Shown piece by piece: positions 54,245-63,016 of a stretch of 64,000 bases of DNA (its first letter is position 1; every line of letters starts with the position of its first letter). The notes beneath the pieces were generated by a model. The model did no database searches. It saw only the letters and a program-made list of their open reading frames with translations, and had not been told where the DNA came from. Made by a program: the position numbers and the translations under genes. The stretch spans positions 372,001-436,000 of the forward strand of contig CBDCJZ010000003.1 in NCBI GenBank assembly GCA_965218075.1. The letters are read 5' to 3'. The stretch is from JANQHO01 sp965218075. Its GTDB lineage: Bacteria; Bacteroidota; Bacteroidia; Flavobacteriales; Schleiferiaceae.

Positions 54245-54415
54245 TTATTTACCACCAGTTCGACAGTGCTTGCTCATTTGGGCCATCCAATAAAAAAATA
54301 GAACGAACGCAGTGACTAAGTAAAAATAATTGAAACTGTTACCTATAACTGGAAGAATCTGAAAAGTCCACTGGAAGAAATCACCAATGGCACAAACAAT
54401 ATCTTTAAACTGCAT
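54245..54415 (-). CDS. 56-aa single-TM conserved protein
   Basis: From the ATG at 54415 the product reads MQFKDIVCAIGDFFQWTFQI, then VIGNSFNYFYLVTAFVLFFY and MAQMSKHCRTGGK. It has a short amphipathic start and one clear transmembrane segment ending before a basic tail. Small proteins of this design (xxFxxFFxWTFxxxPxxGNxFNYxY) occur in Bacteroidota, though I do not recall an assigned function. It ends five bases from the purD stop and has good coding character. It was too short for common length cut-offs. Confidence 0.6.
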   Translation of the reverse strand: MQFKDIVCAIGDFFQWTFQILPVIGNSFNYFYLVTAFVLFFYWMAQMSKHCRTGGK

Positions 54416-54560
54416 GGATAAAAGATTTGCTGCTAAAATTAGTTAAGAGATCCGATTTAACGAGAAACTGAATAAATAAGGGTTTCTTAGTTATTTAAAT
54501 AAATGTAGTTTATGTATTCTTGACTAAAAAACAAGAAATACTATAAACTTAAAAGTAGAG
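54416..54560. other. Spacer
   Basis: AT-rich with no recognised gene or element. Confidence 0.4.
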
Positions 54561-55250
54561 AAAACCATCAAAAATGGAAAAATTAAGGACGTATCACGCT
54601 ATAAATGTAAAAGCGGAGTGATTGACCGTGTGTTCATCGGTGTACACTGTGGAAACGGAAGTGACATTGTCTCCAATTTCACCCTCAGGAGTTTCTCTAT
54701 CTCTCCACTCAATCACCTTGGCTGTGGTCTTTTCACCTCGTTCACGCATTCCTAAATACGCAAGCCCTGCCCGCGCCTCCACACCCCACATGTAGCTTCT
54801 TGCTCTCATGCTTATTCTTCTCTAGTCCTCCAATATAGGTTTCATCAACTTTCACAATTCCCGACAACGTGTCGTTGTCATTTCCGCAAGTCTCTTTAAC
54901 CCTCTGCAACATGAACCAAGCAGACTTCTGCGAAATGCCAAACTCTTTTGCCAACTGGAGGCTAGACACTCCCTCGTGGGAAATACTGACTTTGTACACG
55001 GCATAAGGCCACATCTTTACGGGCAGCTTGCTTGATTGCATGACAGTATTAATCTTACAGCTAAACTGCTTGCGACATCTCGCTTCCTTGCAATGGTAGT
55101 AAAACTTCCTTGTCTTGTGCAGATATATCTTGAGACTCCCGCAACATGGACAATACCGTCAGTTAGACAACAGGCTTTCTCAAAGAAGGAAATCACTTCG
55201 TTTCAGTACTGAATTGCCCCAAAAATTTGAATTCGCTAATCGTTGTTTTG
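54560..55250 (-). mobile_element. IS1595-family (ISXO2-like) transposase relic
   Basis: Right to left: KIYLHKTRKFYYHCKEARCR with KQFSCKINTV (zinc ribbon), MQSSKLPVKMWPYAVYKVSI, LAKEFGISQKSAWFMLQRVK, GIVKVDETYIGGLEKNKHES (catalytic Asp), then a frame change to GLAYLGMRERGEKTTAKVIE and VYTDEHTVNHSAF. All ISXO2 transposase modules up to the second catalytic Asp are present, but the C-terminal Asn/Glu part is lost and the frame is broken once or more. Sequence is noticeably GC-richer than surrounding DNA, so this is the youngest-looking IS relic in the window. Confidence 0.82.
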
Positions 55251-55372
55251 CTCATTGCTTACCTCCCTTTATTTACAGCATCATTATATCATAATAATAT
55301 GTACATAATTCCCCCTAAGTTGATGCGTTAAAATAGTGTTAACAAACAGGCCTTATGTTTTATTCTTCAAGT
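55251..55372. other. Spacer
   Basis: No gene recognised. Confidence 0.4.
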
Positions 55373-57235
55373 TTAATAATCCAATAATTCGTCCATAGTT
55401 TCACGAGTTACTGCATGATAATTGCGACGGGCTTTGCCATAAATTTCTATAGCCATTTCTTTTTGATTATTCCCTATAAGAGCTTTGTAAGTTGGAGTTA
55501 AAAATTTTCTCCGACCTACATTTACCAAGAAATCTTCTAACCTTGAATAAATCGGTTGATAGCCACTGCAAATAGTAATCTGAAACCAGGCAGCCACAAT
55601 TTCGCTATTCCTAGTTTGGGTAAAATTATATGCTTTATCAAGCTCGGCCAGTTTATCTAGCTCCATCACACTGGGTAGACCATTGATAAAACGCAACCAC
55701 TCATGTGTAGTCCAGTCGTCAGTTATATTTTCATCGGGAAGCTGGCCAATTTCAACGAAGTTATCAGATGCCTCATCAACCAGTGAGAAACGTTGGGATT
55801 CCACCATTGGCAAGTTCTTAGGAATACCTTGTCCATAAATCCATTTTTTGACCATTATTTCATTTTCCTGTTCTTCAGTAAGCAGGTTTTTTCTCATATA
55901 TTCTACAAAAACTTCAGTAGTTATTGCTTTGAATTGATAAGCTTCAAAGTAGTTTTTCAAGAAAGTGTCAAACTTTCTACGACCTGTGGTTTCTTCTATC
56001 AAGCGAAGGAAGAAATAGCCCTTATTGTAAGGTATGCTGGTCACTCCTTCATCGGGATTGCGGCCTTTGAGATGGAGCTTGAGCTTAGTATCTTCAGGCA
56101 CTTCTTTCATCATTTTTTCGGCATCCTTCTGTAAAGCATCGCGGATAAGGCTAGCGAGCATTTCAGAATAGGCATTTCCATAAACTTTTTCCATGATGCG
56201 TTGCTGAAAATAAACAGTGAAGCCCTCATTGAGCCAGAAATCATTCCAAGAGGCATTGGTTACCAGATTGCCACTCCAACTATGAGCTAACTCATGGGCT
56301 ACCAGAGCTACTAATGAATGATCACCTGTAAGAATAGTAGGAGTTACAAAGGTTAAACGTGGGTTTTCCATTCCACCAAAAGGAAAAGAAGGAGGAAGGA
56401 CTATAATATCGTATTGCCCCCAGGCATAGGGTCCATAAAGCTCTTCAGCAGCTTGTACCATTTTCTCCAAATCAGCAAACTCATACACAGCAGCATCTAG
56501 CACAGAAGGTTCTGCATATATCCCGGTTCGATTACTAATTGGTTTAAAATATACATCCCCTACAGCTAGTGCCATAAGATAAGAAGGTATTGGTTGTGGC
56601 ATTTCAAAAGTGTACAGACCATTTTCATTTTTCATTTTTGGGTTTTCAGCGCTCATCAACGCAATCATACTATCCGGTACCCGTACTCTAGCACTATACG
56701 TAAACCTGACACCGGGGCTATCCTGGGTAGGTATCCAAGTACGTGCCAATATAGCCTGTGACTGGGTAAATAGAAAAGGCATTCTTTTACCAGCTGTTTG
56801 TTCAAGGTCAAGCCATTGTAAAGCCCTAGCTTTTTCGGTAGTCTCGTAAAAAATACTTACTTGCTTAGCACCTGGATTTAATTTAATAGTCAATGGTTTT
56901 CCCATTTCATCTTTAAAGTCTCCAAGAAAATAATTAGTAGGTTCACTGTCAACTTTTACCTCTCTAATATTCAGTCCATAACTATCAAATATTATTTCAG
57001 AAGCATTTTCTGAAGTTTGGATATTCCAATTTGCTATACCGATAATTTTCTTGTTGTTAAAATCAACCTCAGCTTCCCAATCGAGATGGGTCACTACTGC
57101 TTTATTAGGATTAGCATAAGTATGGGGGTCATTTATTTGAGGAATTTCTTTTTCCACATCTGGACTGCTGTTGTTTTGGCAACAAAGCAGGATACAAACT
57201 CCAATTAAGCTAAACAATGGGAATTTACTTCTCAT
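55373..57235 (-). CDS. M1-family aminopeptidase, predicted lipoprotein
   Basis: The 620-aa protein has a lipoprotein-type signal (LIGVCILLCCQ) and the M1 layout: N-terminal beta domain, the substrate-binding GGMEN motif (FPFGGMENPRLT near 275), zinc motif HELAHSWSGNL near 305 and second zinc ligand in NEGFTVYFQQRIME near 325, then the C-terminal helical domain. The size and C-terminal arrangement resemble leukotriene-A4-hydrolase-like peptidases. It would trim N-terminal residues of peptides at the periplasm or outer membrane. Monocistronic, all catalytic ligands present. Confidence 0.93.
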   Translation of the reverse strand: MRSKFPLFSLIGVCILLCCQNNSSPDVEKEIPQINDPHTYANPNKAVVTHLDWEAEVDFNNKKIIGIANWNIQTSENASEIIFDSYGLNIREVKVDSEPTNYFLGDFKDEMGKPLTIKLNPGAKQVSIFYETTEKARALQWLDLEQTAGKRMPFLFTQSQAILARTWIPTQDSPGVRFTYSARVRVPDSMIALMSAENPKMKNENGLYTFEMPQPIPSYLMALAVGDVYFKPISNRTGIYAEPSVLDAAVYEFADLEKMVQAAEELYGPYAWGQYDIIVLPPSFPFGGMENPRLTFVTPTILTGDHSLVALVAHELAHSWSGNLVTNASWNDFWLNEGFTVYFQQRIMEKVYGNAYSEMLASLIRDALQKDAEKMMKEVPEDTKLKLHLKGRNPDEGVTSIPYNKGYFFLRLIEETTGRRKFDTFLKNYFEAYQFKAITTEVFVEYMRKNLLTEEQENEIMVKKWIYGQGIPKNLPMVESQRFSLVDEASDNFVEIGQLPDENITDDWTTHEWLRFINGLPSVMELDKLAELDKAYNFTQTRNSEIVAAWFQITICSGYQPIYSRLEDFLVNVGRRKFLTPTYKALIGNNQKEMAIEIYGKARRNYHAVTRETMDELLDY

Positions 57236-57344
57236 TAATGAATTAGTTTTAAGATCACAACTACTTACAAAGATATTCTCTTTCTGAATTAATCATGACC
57301 TCTTTTATTTTCTATATCGAACTCTGATTATATACTCAAAAAAG

Positions 57345-58589
57345 TTAAGAGGCTGCCTTTAGAGAATTAAACGACATTTTTTCCAAATGTTGGCAAGCAT
57401 AAGTTTTATCAACTATTAAAGATTGTGCCTCCTTAACGCTGGGGAATTCAAACATAGCATTTGTAAGGATAGTTTCTATTATAGAACGTAGGCCACGGGC
57501 ACCCAATTTAAATTCCACTGACTTTTCCACGATATAGTTCAATGCCTCGTTAGTGAAATCTAATTTAACATCATCTAACTCTAGCAATTTGGTGTATTGC
57601 TTGATGATAGCGTTTTTAGGCTCGATGAGTATTCGTTTTAATTTATTTGCATCCAATGGATTGAGATAAGTCAGTATAGGCATGCGACCGATTAACTCAG
57701 GAATAAGCCCAAAAGCCTTTAAATCCTGAGGGGCTATATAATGTAGTAAATTAGCCGAGTTATAACTTCTTGGGTCTTTGTTTCTATGGAAGCCAATTGG
57801 GCTGGTATTTAATCTCCTAGCAATATGGCGATGAATGCCTTCAAAAGTACCACCCGCAATAAACAAAATACTACTGGTATCTACTTCTATATATTTCTGG
57901 TCAGGGTGTTTACGCCCACCTTGTGGAGGTACATTGACTTTAGTTCCTTCTAACAATTTCAACAGAGCTTGTTGTACTCCCTCTCCACTAACATCACGGG
58001 TAATTGAGGGATTGTCGCTTTTACGGCTGATTTTATCAATTTCATCTATAAAGATGATTCCCTTCTCCGCAGCTTCTAAATCGTAATTAGCAGCCTGTAA
58101 TAAACGAGTGAGTATACTTTCCACATCTTCGCCGACATATCCGGCTTCAGTGAGTGCTGTTGCATCTATAATAGTAAATGGCACATCAAGCATGCAAGCA
58201 ATAGTACGGGCTAACAAGGTTTTACCAGTGCCCGTTTTCCCGACTAAAATAATATTGGATTTCTCGATCTCTACTTCTCCAGTTGAAGCGATGCCTCTCA
58301 TTAATCGTTTGTGGTGATTATATACTGCCACTGAAAGAATTTTCTTTGCCTCATCCTGACCAATTACATACTGATCTAAAAAGTGTTTAATTTCTTTGGG
58401 TTTAATCAAACGCAAAGATTTTGAAAGCTCTTTCCGCCCTCCCGTATCCATTTCTTCCACTGCTATATCATGTACCTGTCTGACGCAGTGGTCGCAGATA
58501 TGGGCATCCATACCAGCTATCAACACATTAGCATCTTTCTTACTTCTCCCGCAGAAGGAACAAGTCAAATTTTCTTTTTTGCTATTCAT
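57345..58589 (-). CDS. clpX: ATP-dependent Clp protease ATP-binding subunit ClpX
   Basis: The 414-aa protein has the N-terminal zinc finger CSFCGRSKKDANVLI with CDHC, then LDQYVIGQDEAKKILSVAVY. Walker A GKTGTGKTLLA is near 120, Walker B FIDEIDKI near 180, the RKSDNPSITRDVSGEGVQQA segment follows, and there is a C-terminal sensor/small domain. The hexamer unfolds tagged proteins and feeds them to ClpP, encoded 103 bases upstream on the same strand. Sequence complete. Confidence 0.97.
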   Translation of the reverse strand: MNSKKENLTCSFCGRSKKDANVLIAGMDAHICDHCVRQVHDIAVEEMDTGGRKELSKSLRLIKPKEIKHFLDQYVIGQDEAKKILSVAVYNHHKRLMRGIASTGEVEIEKSNIILVGKTGTGKTLLARTIACMLDVPFTIIDATALTEAGYVGEDVESILTRLLQAANYDLEAAEKGIIFIDEIDKISRKSDNPSITRDVSGEGVQQALLKLLEGTKVNVPPQGGRKHPDQKYIEVDTSSILFIAGGTFEGIHRHIARRLNTSPIGFHRNKDPRSYNSANLLHYIAPQDLKAFGLIPELIGRMPILTYLNPLDANKLKRILIEPKNAIIKQYTKLLELDDVKLDFTNEALNYIVEKSVEFKLGARGLRSIIETILTNAMFEFPSVKEAQSLIVDKTYACQHLEKMSFNSLKAAS

Positions 58590-58692
58590 AAAGACAATTC
58601 ATTACGAGAATGTAGAAGCTGTCTTCGTGATTTTAAGACAGTTTTTGTAAAAGACATCAGATTTAAGGACATGTTATATAATCACTCGCTCA

Positions 58693-59361
58693 TTACTTCT
58701 TTTTGTTTTTCAGCACCTCGTCAATCATGCCATAATCTTTTGCTTCCTGTGAACTCATCCAGTGGTCACGATCTGAATCTTTCTCTACTTTCTCAAAAAT
58801 TTGACCACTGTGATTAGCAATAATGTGATATAGCTCTTCCTTCATCTTCAAAACCTCTTTTACTGCAATTTCCATATCACTGGCCTGCCCCTGAGTGCCA
58901 CTCATGGGTTGATGAATCATAATTCGACTATGGTGTAAAGCAGATCTTTTGCCATTGGTTCCGGCACACAGTAAAACTGCCCCCATAGATGCAGCCATAC
59001 CTGTACATATGGTAGCAACATCAGGGCTAACCAACTGCATGGTATCATAGATGCTTAAACCGGCATACACAGACCCTCCAGGGCTATTCAAATAAATCTG
59101 TATATCTTTCTTTGAGTCAGTTGACTCTAGAAAAAGTAATTGAGCTTGTACAATATTGGCCGCCTGCTCATTGACGATGGTGCCTAAAAAGATAATCCTA
59201 TCCATCATAAGACGGGAAAATACGTCCATTTGTGCCACATTTAACTGGCGTTCTTCTATTATATAAGGAGTAAGTGAAGAATTGATGTAATTATCGACAT
59301 ACATACTATTGATGCCGTGATAGCTAATAGCGTATTTTTTAAATTCTCTATTTAAATCCAT
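58693..59361 (-). CDS. clpP: ATP-dependent Clp protease proteolytic subunit ClpP
   Basis: The 222-aa serine peptidase has catalytic Ser125 in CTGMAASMGAVL and His150 in RIMIHQPMSGTQG, with the oxyanion-region LNSPGGSVYAGLSIYDTMQ before. It forms the tetradecameric chamber that degrades substrates delivered by ClpX. clpX follows after 103 bases in the same orientation. The trigger-factor gene that often precedes clpP in this phylum is not upstream; 345 bases of spacer and a T9SS gene are found instead. Confidence 0.97.
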   Translation of the reverse strand: MDLNREFKKYAISYHGINSMYVDNYINSSLTPYIIEERQLNVAQMDVFSRLMMDRIIFLGTIVNEQAANIVQAQLLFLESTDSKKDIQIYLNSPGGSVYAGLSIYDTMQLVSPDVATICTGMAASMGAVLLCAGTNGKRSALHHSRIMIHQPMSGTQGQASDMEIAVKEVLKMKEELYHIIANHSGQIFEKVEKDSDRDHWMSSQEAKDYGMIDEVLKNKKK

Positions 59362-59706
59362 GATATGTAGTTACAATATGAAAAGTAAAAAAATAACATG
59401 ACAAGTTTCGAGCCATTTCATTTTATCTGACAAAAGTTCGGAGTTGCTTAAACTTTTTACTTCAGTTTTAAAAAAGTCATTGAAATTTAATTCTTTAAAC
59501 TTAGTCATCAGCTTAAATATCAATTAATCCAATTCATTCTCACAAAATAAAGAATGAGACAAATAGCGTATACACGATACCGAGACAAATACTGTGTTCG
59601 ATAAAATCAGGGTAAAAATCAGGGGATTTTTCATTTTCTAGGAACCACTCATAAAAGCCCGTCAAAATCTGTTGAGAATCAGCCCATAGAAAAAGCTTGT
59701 TAGTCC
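59362..59706. other. Gene-free spacer between clpP and a T9SS protein gene
   Basis: No gene, tRNA or clear promoter was recognised. The clpP promoter should be here but no good TAnnTTTG box was found. Confidence 0.4.
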
Positions 59707-62610
59707 CTACTGCAAAATAATACGCCGGTTCACAGTAGCCCTTTCAGTAATCAGCTGCAATAGGTATACTCCACTGCGATAAGCTCCCATCTCTAGCCTT
59801 TTTCTGTAGCTTCCGCTGAAACTCTCAATCTCATCTTCCAAGATTATTTGTCCCATCATATTAGTGATACGGATCTCCATATCCTCCCCGAGAGAGGAGC
59901 TAAACTCCAGCTTGAAAACTCCTTCACTAGGATTTGGATAAATGCGAAATGAGCGCTCGAGAAGCTCATCCATACCAATAACGGTTTTAATATACAAGGG
60001 ACCTCTCCAGATGCTCACATCGCCCATGCCACAACTGTCCTGTACATAGAAATCATAATTGGTGCCGGGATTTAAACCTGTTAAAATGTAAGGGTTAGGG
60101 ACATTGTACACAAAAGCTCCCGAGCCTGGAATAAAGCCCGGAGGTCCATATTCGATATTCCAGTTTGAAGCCCCGCCCATAGCCCAGCTCAATTGGGCTG
60201 TTGTTTGTCCTATAGCTGAGGTAGATAAACCCGATGAAGGCAAACAAGTTGCTGGATGATATTCATCAGCGCCGATATCCACCCTTGTCGAAGGCGGAAG
60301 TGGACGAGAATCTCCATCAATATCGACTTTAATACCCACAGAATTATCACCTGTATCATTGGCCAAAGTGCCTAGTAGATGCAGATCGGCAGGAGATGTT
60401 GCCTTTACAAATAGCGGGTTACCCTCCACAGAATTCTGATTGAGTGCAGGTTTGGCTGCTTGCCAAGCGGCTAGGTTTGCATAGCTCGTAGAGCCGTCCT
60501 CTGCGATATTCCCGCTTGCCTGATAAAGGTTGTAATCGATATCAATGGTCGATGGCAAGCTAAAGAAAGCCTCTAAAGCTACTCCATTTGGGTTGCTGAA
60601 AATGTTGTTGTAGAAACTCATATTAGAGCCAGCAGTAAAAAACTGTATAGCGGGATCGCCCACAGCCGTGTTGTGATAAATATTCACATTCGAGATGGGT
60701 CCTAAGATCCTAATGGCCGCATCATCGGGAGCATAAATCATATTGTTGGCAATCAGTGAACGAGCTGTTCCACTGGAACTGTCTCCAGAAATTACTATTA
60801 TCCCCAGATCCCCGCAGTCAAGCAAATTATTTGCCCTAATCTCAAAGTTCGTAATACCTTGGCAATAGATGCCAGAGCTAAATAAACTATTATTGGTATT
60901 TTCAATCACATTGCCCAAGATCATCAGGCTGTCCTGTCTATTTGCTCGGATGCCATTACGGTAAATATCAATAAAGCGGTTACGCAGGATGTAGTTGCCT
61001 ACATCTTCATAGCTTCTACTGCCTTGCAGAGTTATTCCATGAAAACCTCCTAGGATAGTGTTGTCAGAGACGGTCAAATGCTTATTCGTAGTAATTGTAT
61101 AGGGACTGATCAAGCTGCCCGACCCCACTATACCCCCTCTGTCAGATGTTCTATTCACCGGCTGTTCAATCAAACAGGAATCAATGACGATATAATCAGT
61201 GTTCTGCAAATGCACTACCCAAGCATCTACTGAGCTTTTGGTGTTTTCGAGGGTTATATTCCTCAAGCTTACATAGCTGGTGCTGTCAAAAGCCACGGTG
61301 GCATTGCTTGTCGAACCGTCATGAGTGAGCCTAACTAGCGAGTTATCCCCACCGTCAATGACAATCGTATTTGTCGGGCTTACACCAGCGACATTCCCTA
61401 GTGTAAACTGCTCCGCATAGGTGCCAGGAGCTACCTTAATGATTACAGGACCTGAAACACCGCAGTTGCTGAGCAAAGTAGTAGCAAGAGAATTAAAGTT
61501 TCGAAAATCGCTGGAAGTCCCGCCAAGGGTATAAGCTCCCGAAAGTAGATTGCAAACAACTAAAGAAACCTCCAGTGTGTCATTTGAAGTATCATTGTCT
61601 GGATTCCCATTGGGATTGCTCGTCCAAATCTTTAGGGTGGGATTTCCCAGGGTGAAATTATAGCTTCCGATATTGACCGCAGTAGCAACTGCACCTGGCA
61701 CTAGACTCCCCGTCCAGCTATGGGAGGTCTGAGTTACTCCATCCACACTCCAGTTCACCCTTACACTGTTCAGATTGTTAATTCCATGATTTTTAATACT
61801 CACTTGAACCGACTGAGAGCCGGAAGCAGTTTTACTAGCCGGAGCGTCCAAGCTGAGAATTCCTGCATTGTCGTTTACCAAGAGACGAGGAGTGAATTCG
61901 TAATAGTCCACATTAGGCCAGGGAGTGTAATTACCTGCATTAATAGAGCTAATATTAGGAGAATTGGGATGCTGTATGGCAGTGGTAGAATTCAACTGAA
62001 CACCTACTGTATAGCTTCCCACTCCTTGAGTTGCCCATTGGGCATCCACTACATAAATCTTATGGGTGGTTTCTTCTAAAACTACAAAGTTGTAACTGAA
62101 ACTCTGAGCCTCGTGTTTATAGGAAAAGTTCTTAATCCACAGCTGGCGATTGGGAATAGTGCCAAAGGTCTTCCTCCAAACGTCATCGCCTCTCCCAAGC
62201 GGAGGACTAAAGCCACCCCAAAAATAAGCGATGGTATGGTCGGGAAGATTGGCATGAGGTAAAGCCGTATTGTCAGTGGTGATACTACTGTTCACAGTGG
62301 TTCCCACAACTGTGGTGTCAAAGGTCAACAAGTAGTTTTTGCTCACACAAAAATGAGTAGCTGGACTGCCGTAAAAAGAAAAGGGAAAGCCAATGCTTTG
62401 AGCTGAAGACCAGCTATTGATCGATGCACCGCCATAGGCATTATAGGGATGAATCGTATTCCAACCGCTACTAAAATTAGTTCGTCCCGTATTTAAAAGC
62501 GAGCCTTGTCCTCTGGTAGGTCCACTCACAGTGTAAGGAAAGGTTTGGGCTTTTGTGGAAAAGCTTCCAAACAACAAAAAGATAGAGATTAAAAAGGTAA
62601 AAGTTTTCAT
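59707..62610 (-). CDS. Secreted T9SS protein with CARDB, beta-helix and FN3-like domains
   Basis: The 967-aa protein starts with a signal peptide (FLISIFLLFGSFSTKAQ). It has a jelly-roll-like N-domain (about 25-240), a CARDB-type Ig domain (LDAPASKTASGSQSVQVSIK near 255), a parallel beta-helix of short repeats (about 370-720, e.g. LTVSDNTILGGFHGITLQGS), and an FN3-like domain (LSWAMGGASNWNIEYGPPGF). A type A sorting domain ends it (FRIYPNPSEGVFKLEFS, then GVYLLQLITERATVNRRIIL). It should be exported by Sec, carried over the outer membrane by T9SS and anchored or released. The ligand is unknown. The last 290 bases are almost identical to the next gene. Confidence 0.88.
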   Translation of the reverse strand: MKTFTFLISIFLLFGSFSTKAQTFPYTVSGPTRGQGSLLNTGRTNFSSGWNTIHPYNAYGGASINSWSSAQSIGFPFSFYGSPATHFCVSKNYLLTFDTTVVGTTVNSSITTDNTALPHANLPDHTIAYFWGGFSPPLGRGDDVWRKTFGTIPNRQLWIKNFSYKHEAQSFSYNFVVLEETTHKIYVVDAQWATQGVGSYTVGVQLNSTTAIQHPNSPNISSINAGNYTPWPNVDYYEFTPRLLVNDNAGILSLDAPASKTASGSQSVQVSIKNHGINNLNSVRVNWSVDGVTQTSHSWTGSLVPGAVATAVNIGSYNFTLGNPTLKIWTSNPNGNPDNDTSNDTLEVSLVVCNLLSGAYTLGGTSSDFRNFNSLATTLLSNCGVSGPVIIKVAPGTYAEQFTLGNVAGVSPTNTIVIDGGDNSLVRLTHDGSTSNATVAFDSTSYVSLRNITLENTKSSVDAWVVHLQNTDYIVIDSCLIEQPVNRTSDRGGIVGSGSLISPYTITTNKHLTVSDNTILGGFHGITLQGSRSYEDVGNYILRNRFIDIYRNGIRANRQDSLMILGNVIENTNNSLFSSGIYCQGITNFEIRANNLLDCGDLGIIVISGDSSSGTARSLIANNMIYAPDDAAIRILGPISNVNIYHNTAVGDPAIQFFTAGSNMSFYNNIFSNPNGVALEAFFSLPSTIDIDYNLYQASGNIAEDGSTSYANLAAWQAAKPALNQNSVEGNPLFVKATSPADLHLLGTLANDTGDNSVGIKVDIDGDSRPLPPSTRVDIGADEYHPATCLPSSGLSTSAIGQTTAQLSWAMGGASNWNIEYGPPGFIPGSGAFVYNVPNPYILTGLNPGTNYDFYVQDSCGMGDVSIWRGPLYIKTVIGMDELLERSFRIYPNPSEGVFKLEFSSSLGEDMEIRITNMMGQIILEDEIESFSGSYRKRLEMGAYRSGVYLLQLITERATVNRRIILQ

Positions 62611-63016
62611 TATTCAATGATTTTAGTGAAACAAGACTTTCTTCACATTAAAAAAGGGGTAAAGCCTTTTGAAACATGAGATCAGCCCAATATTACTGAA
62701 ATTTAATCTTTTAACAAGGGCTTATAAGGGCTCGTTTAGTAAAAAAAGGCTTATGACTTATTGTATGCCAAGCATGACTTATTGTGCGCTAGAAAAACGA
62801 AAGTAAACGAAGAGTGGCTTGAGGATTTTTTATTTCAATCCAGAACATTATTTAGATGGACAACTGAAAAAACATAGAAGTTCAAAATCTGCACAAAAAG
62901 TTCCCTAGCCTTAATGCCGACCTCGTGGAAACACTGACTAAGCAGCTATTAAATCGCATTACCGGGCAGCTTGCCCGTAAATCGGCAAGAATCTATGGCA
63001 AAAGCTTTGCTACTTC
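62611..63016. other. Spacer between the two T9SS genes with an IS630 scrap
   Basis: Around 62828-62905 one plus-strand frame reads FYFNPEHYLDGQLKKHRSSK, resembling the C-terminal end of IS630-family transposases (LNPDEYLNGDLKxxV). Nothing else is recognised. The T9SS gene promoters should lie here. Confidence 0.4.
62828..62908 (+). mobile_element. Possible IS630-family transposase C-terminal scrap
   Basis: Twenty-six codons read FYFNPEHYLDGQLKKHRSSK and end in TAG. NPE-x-YL-x-G-x-LK resembles the catalytic-Glu end region of IS630 transposases. Too short for certainty. Confidence 0.4.
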
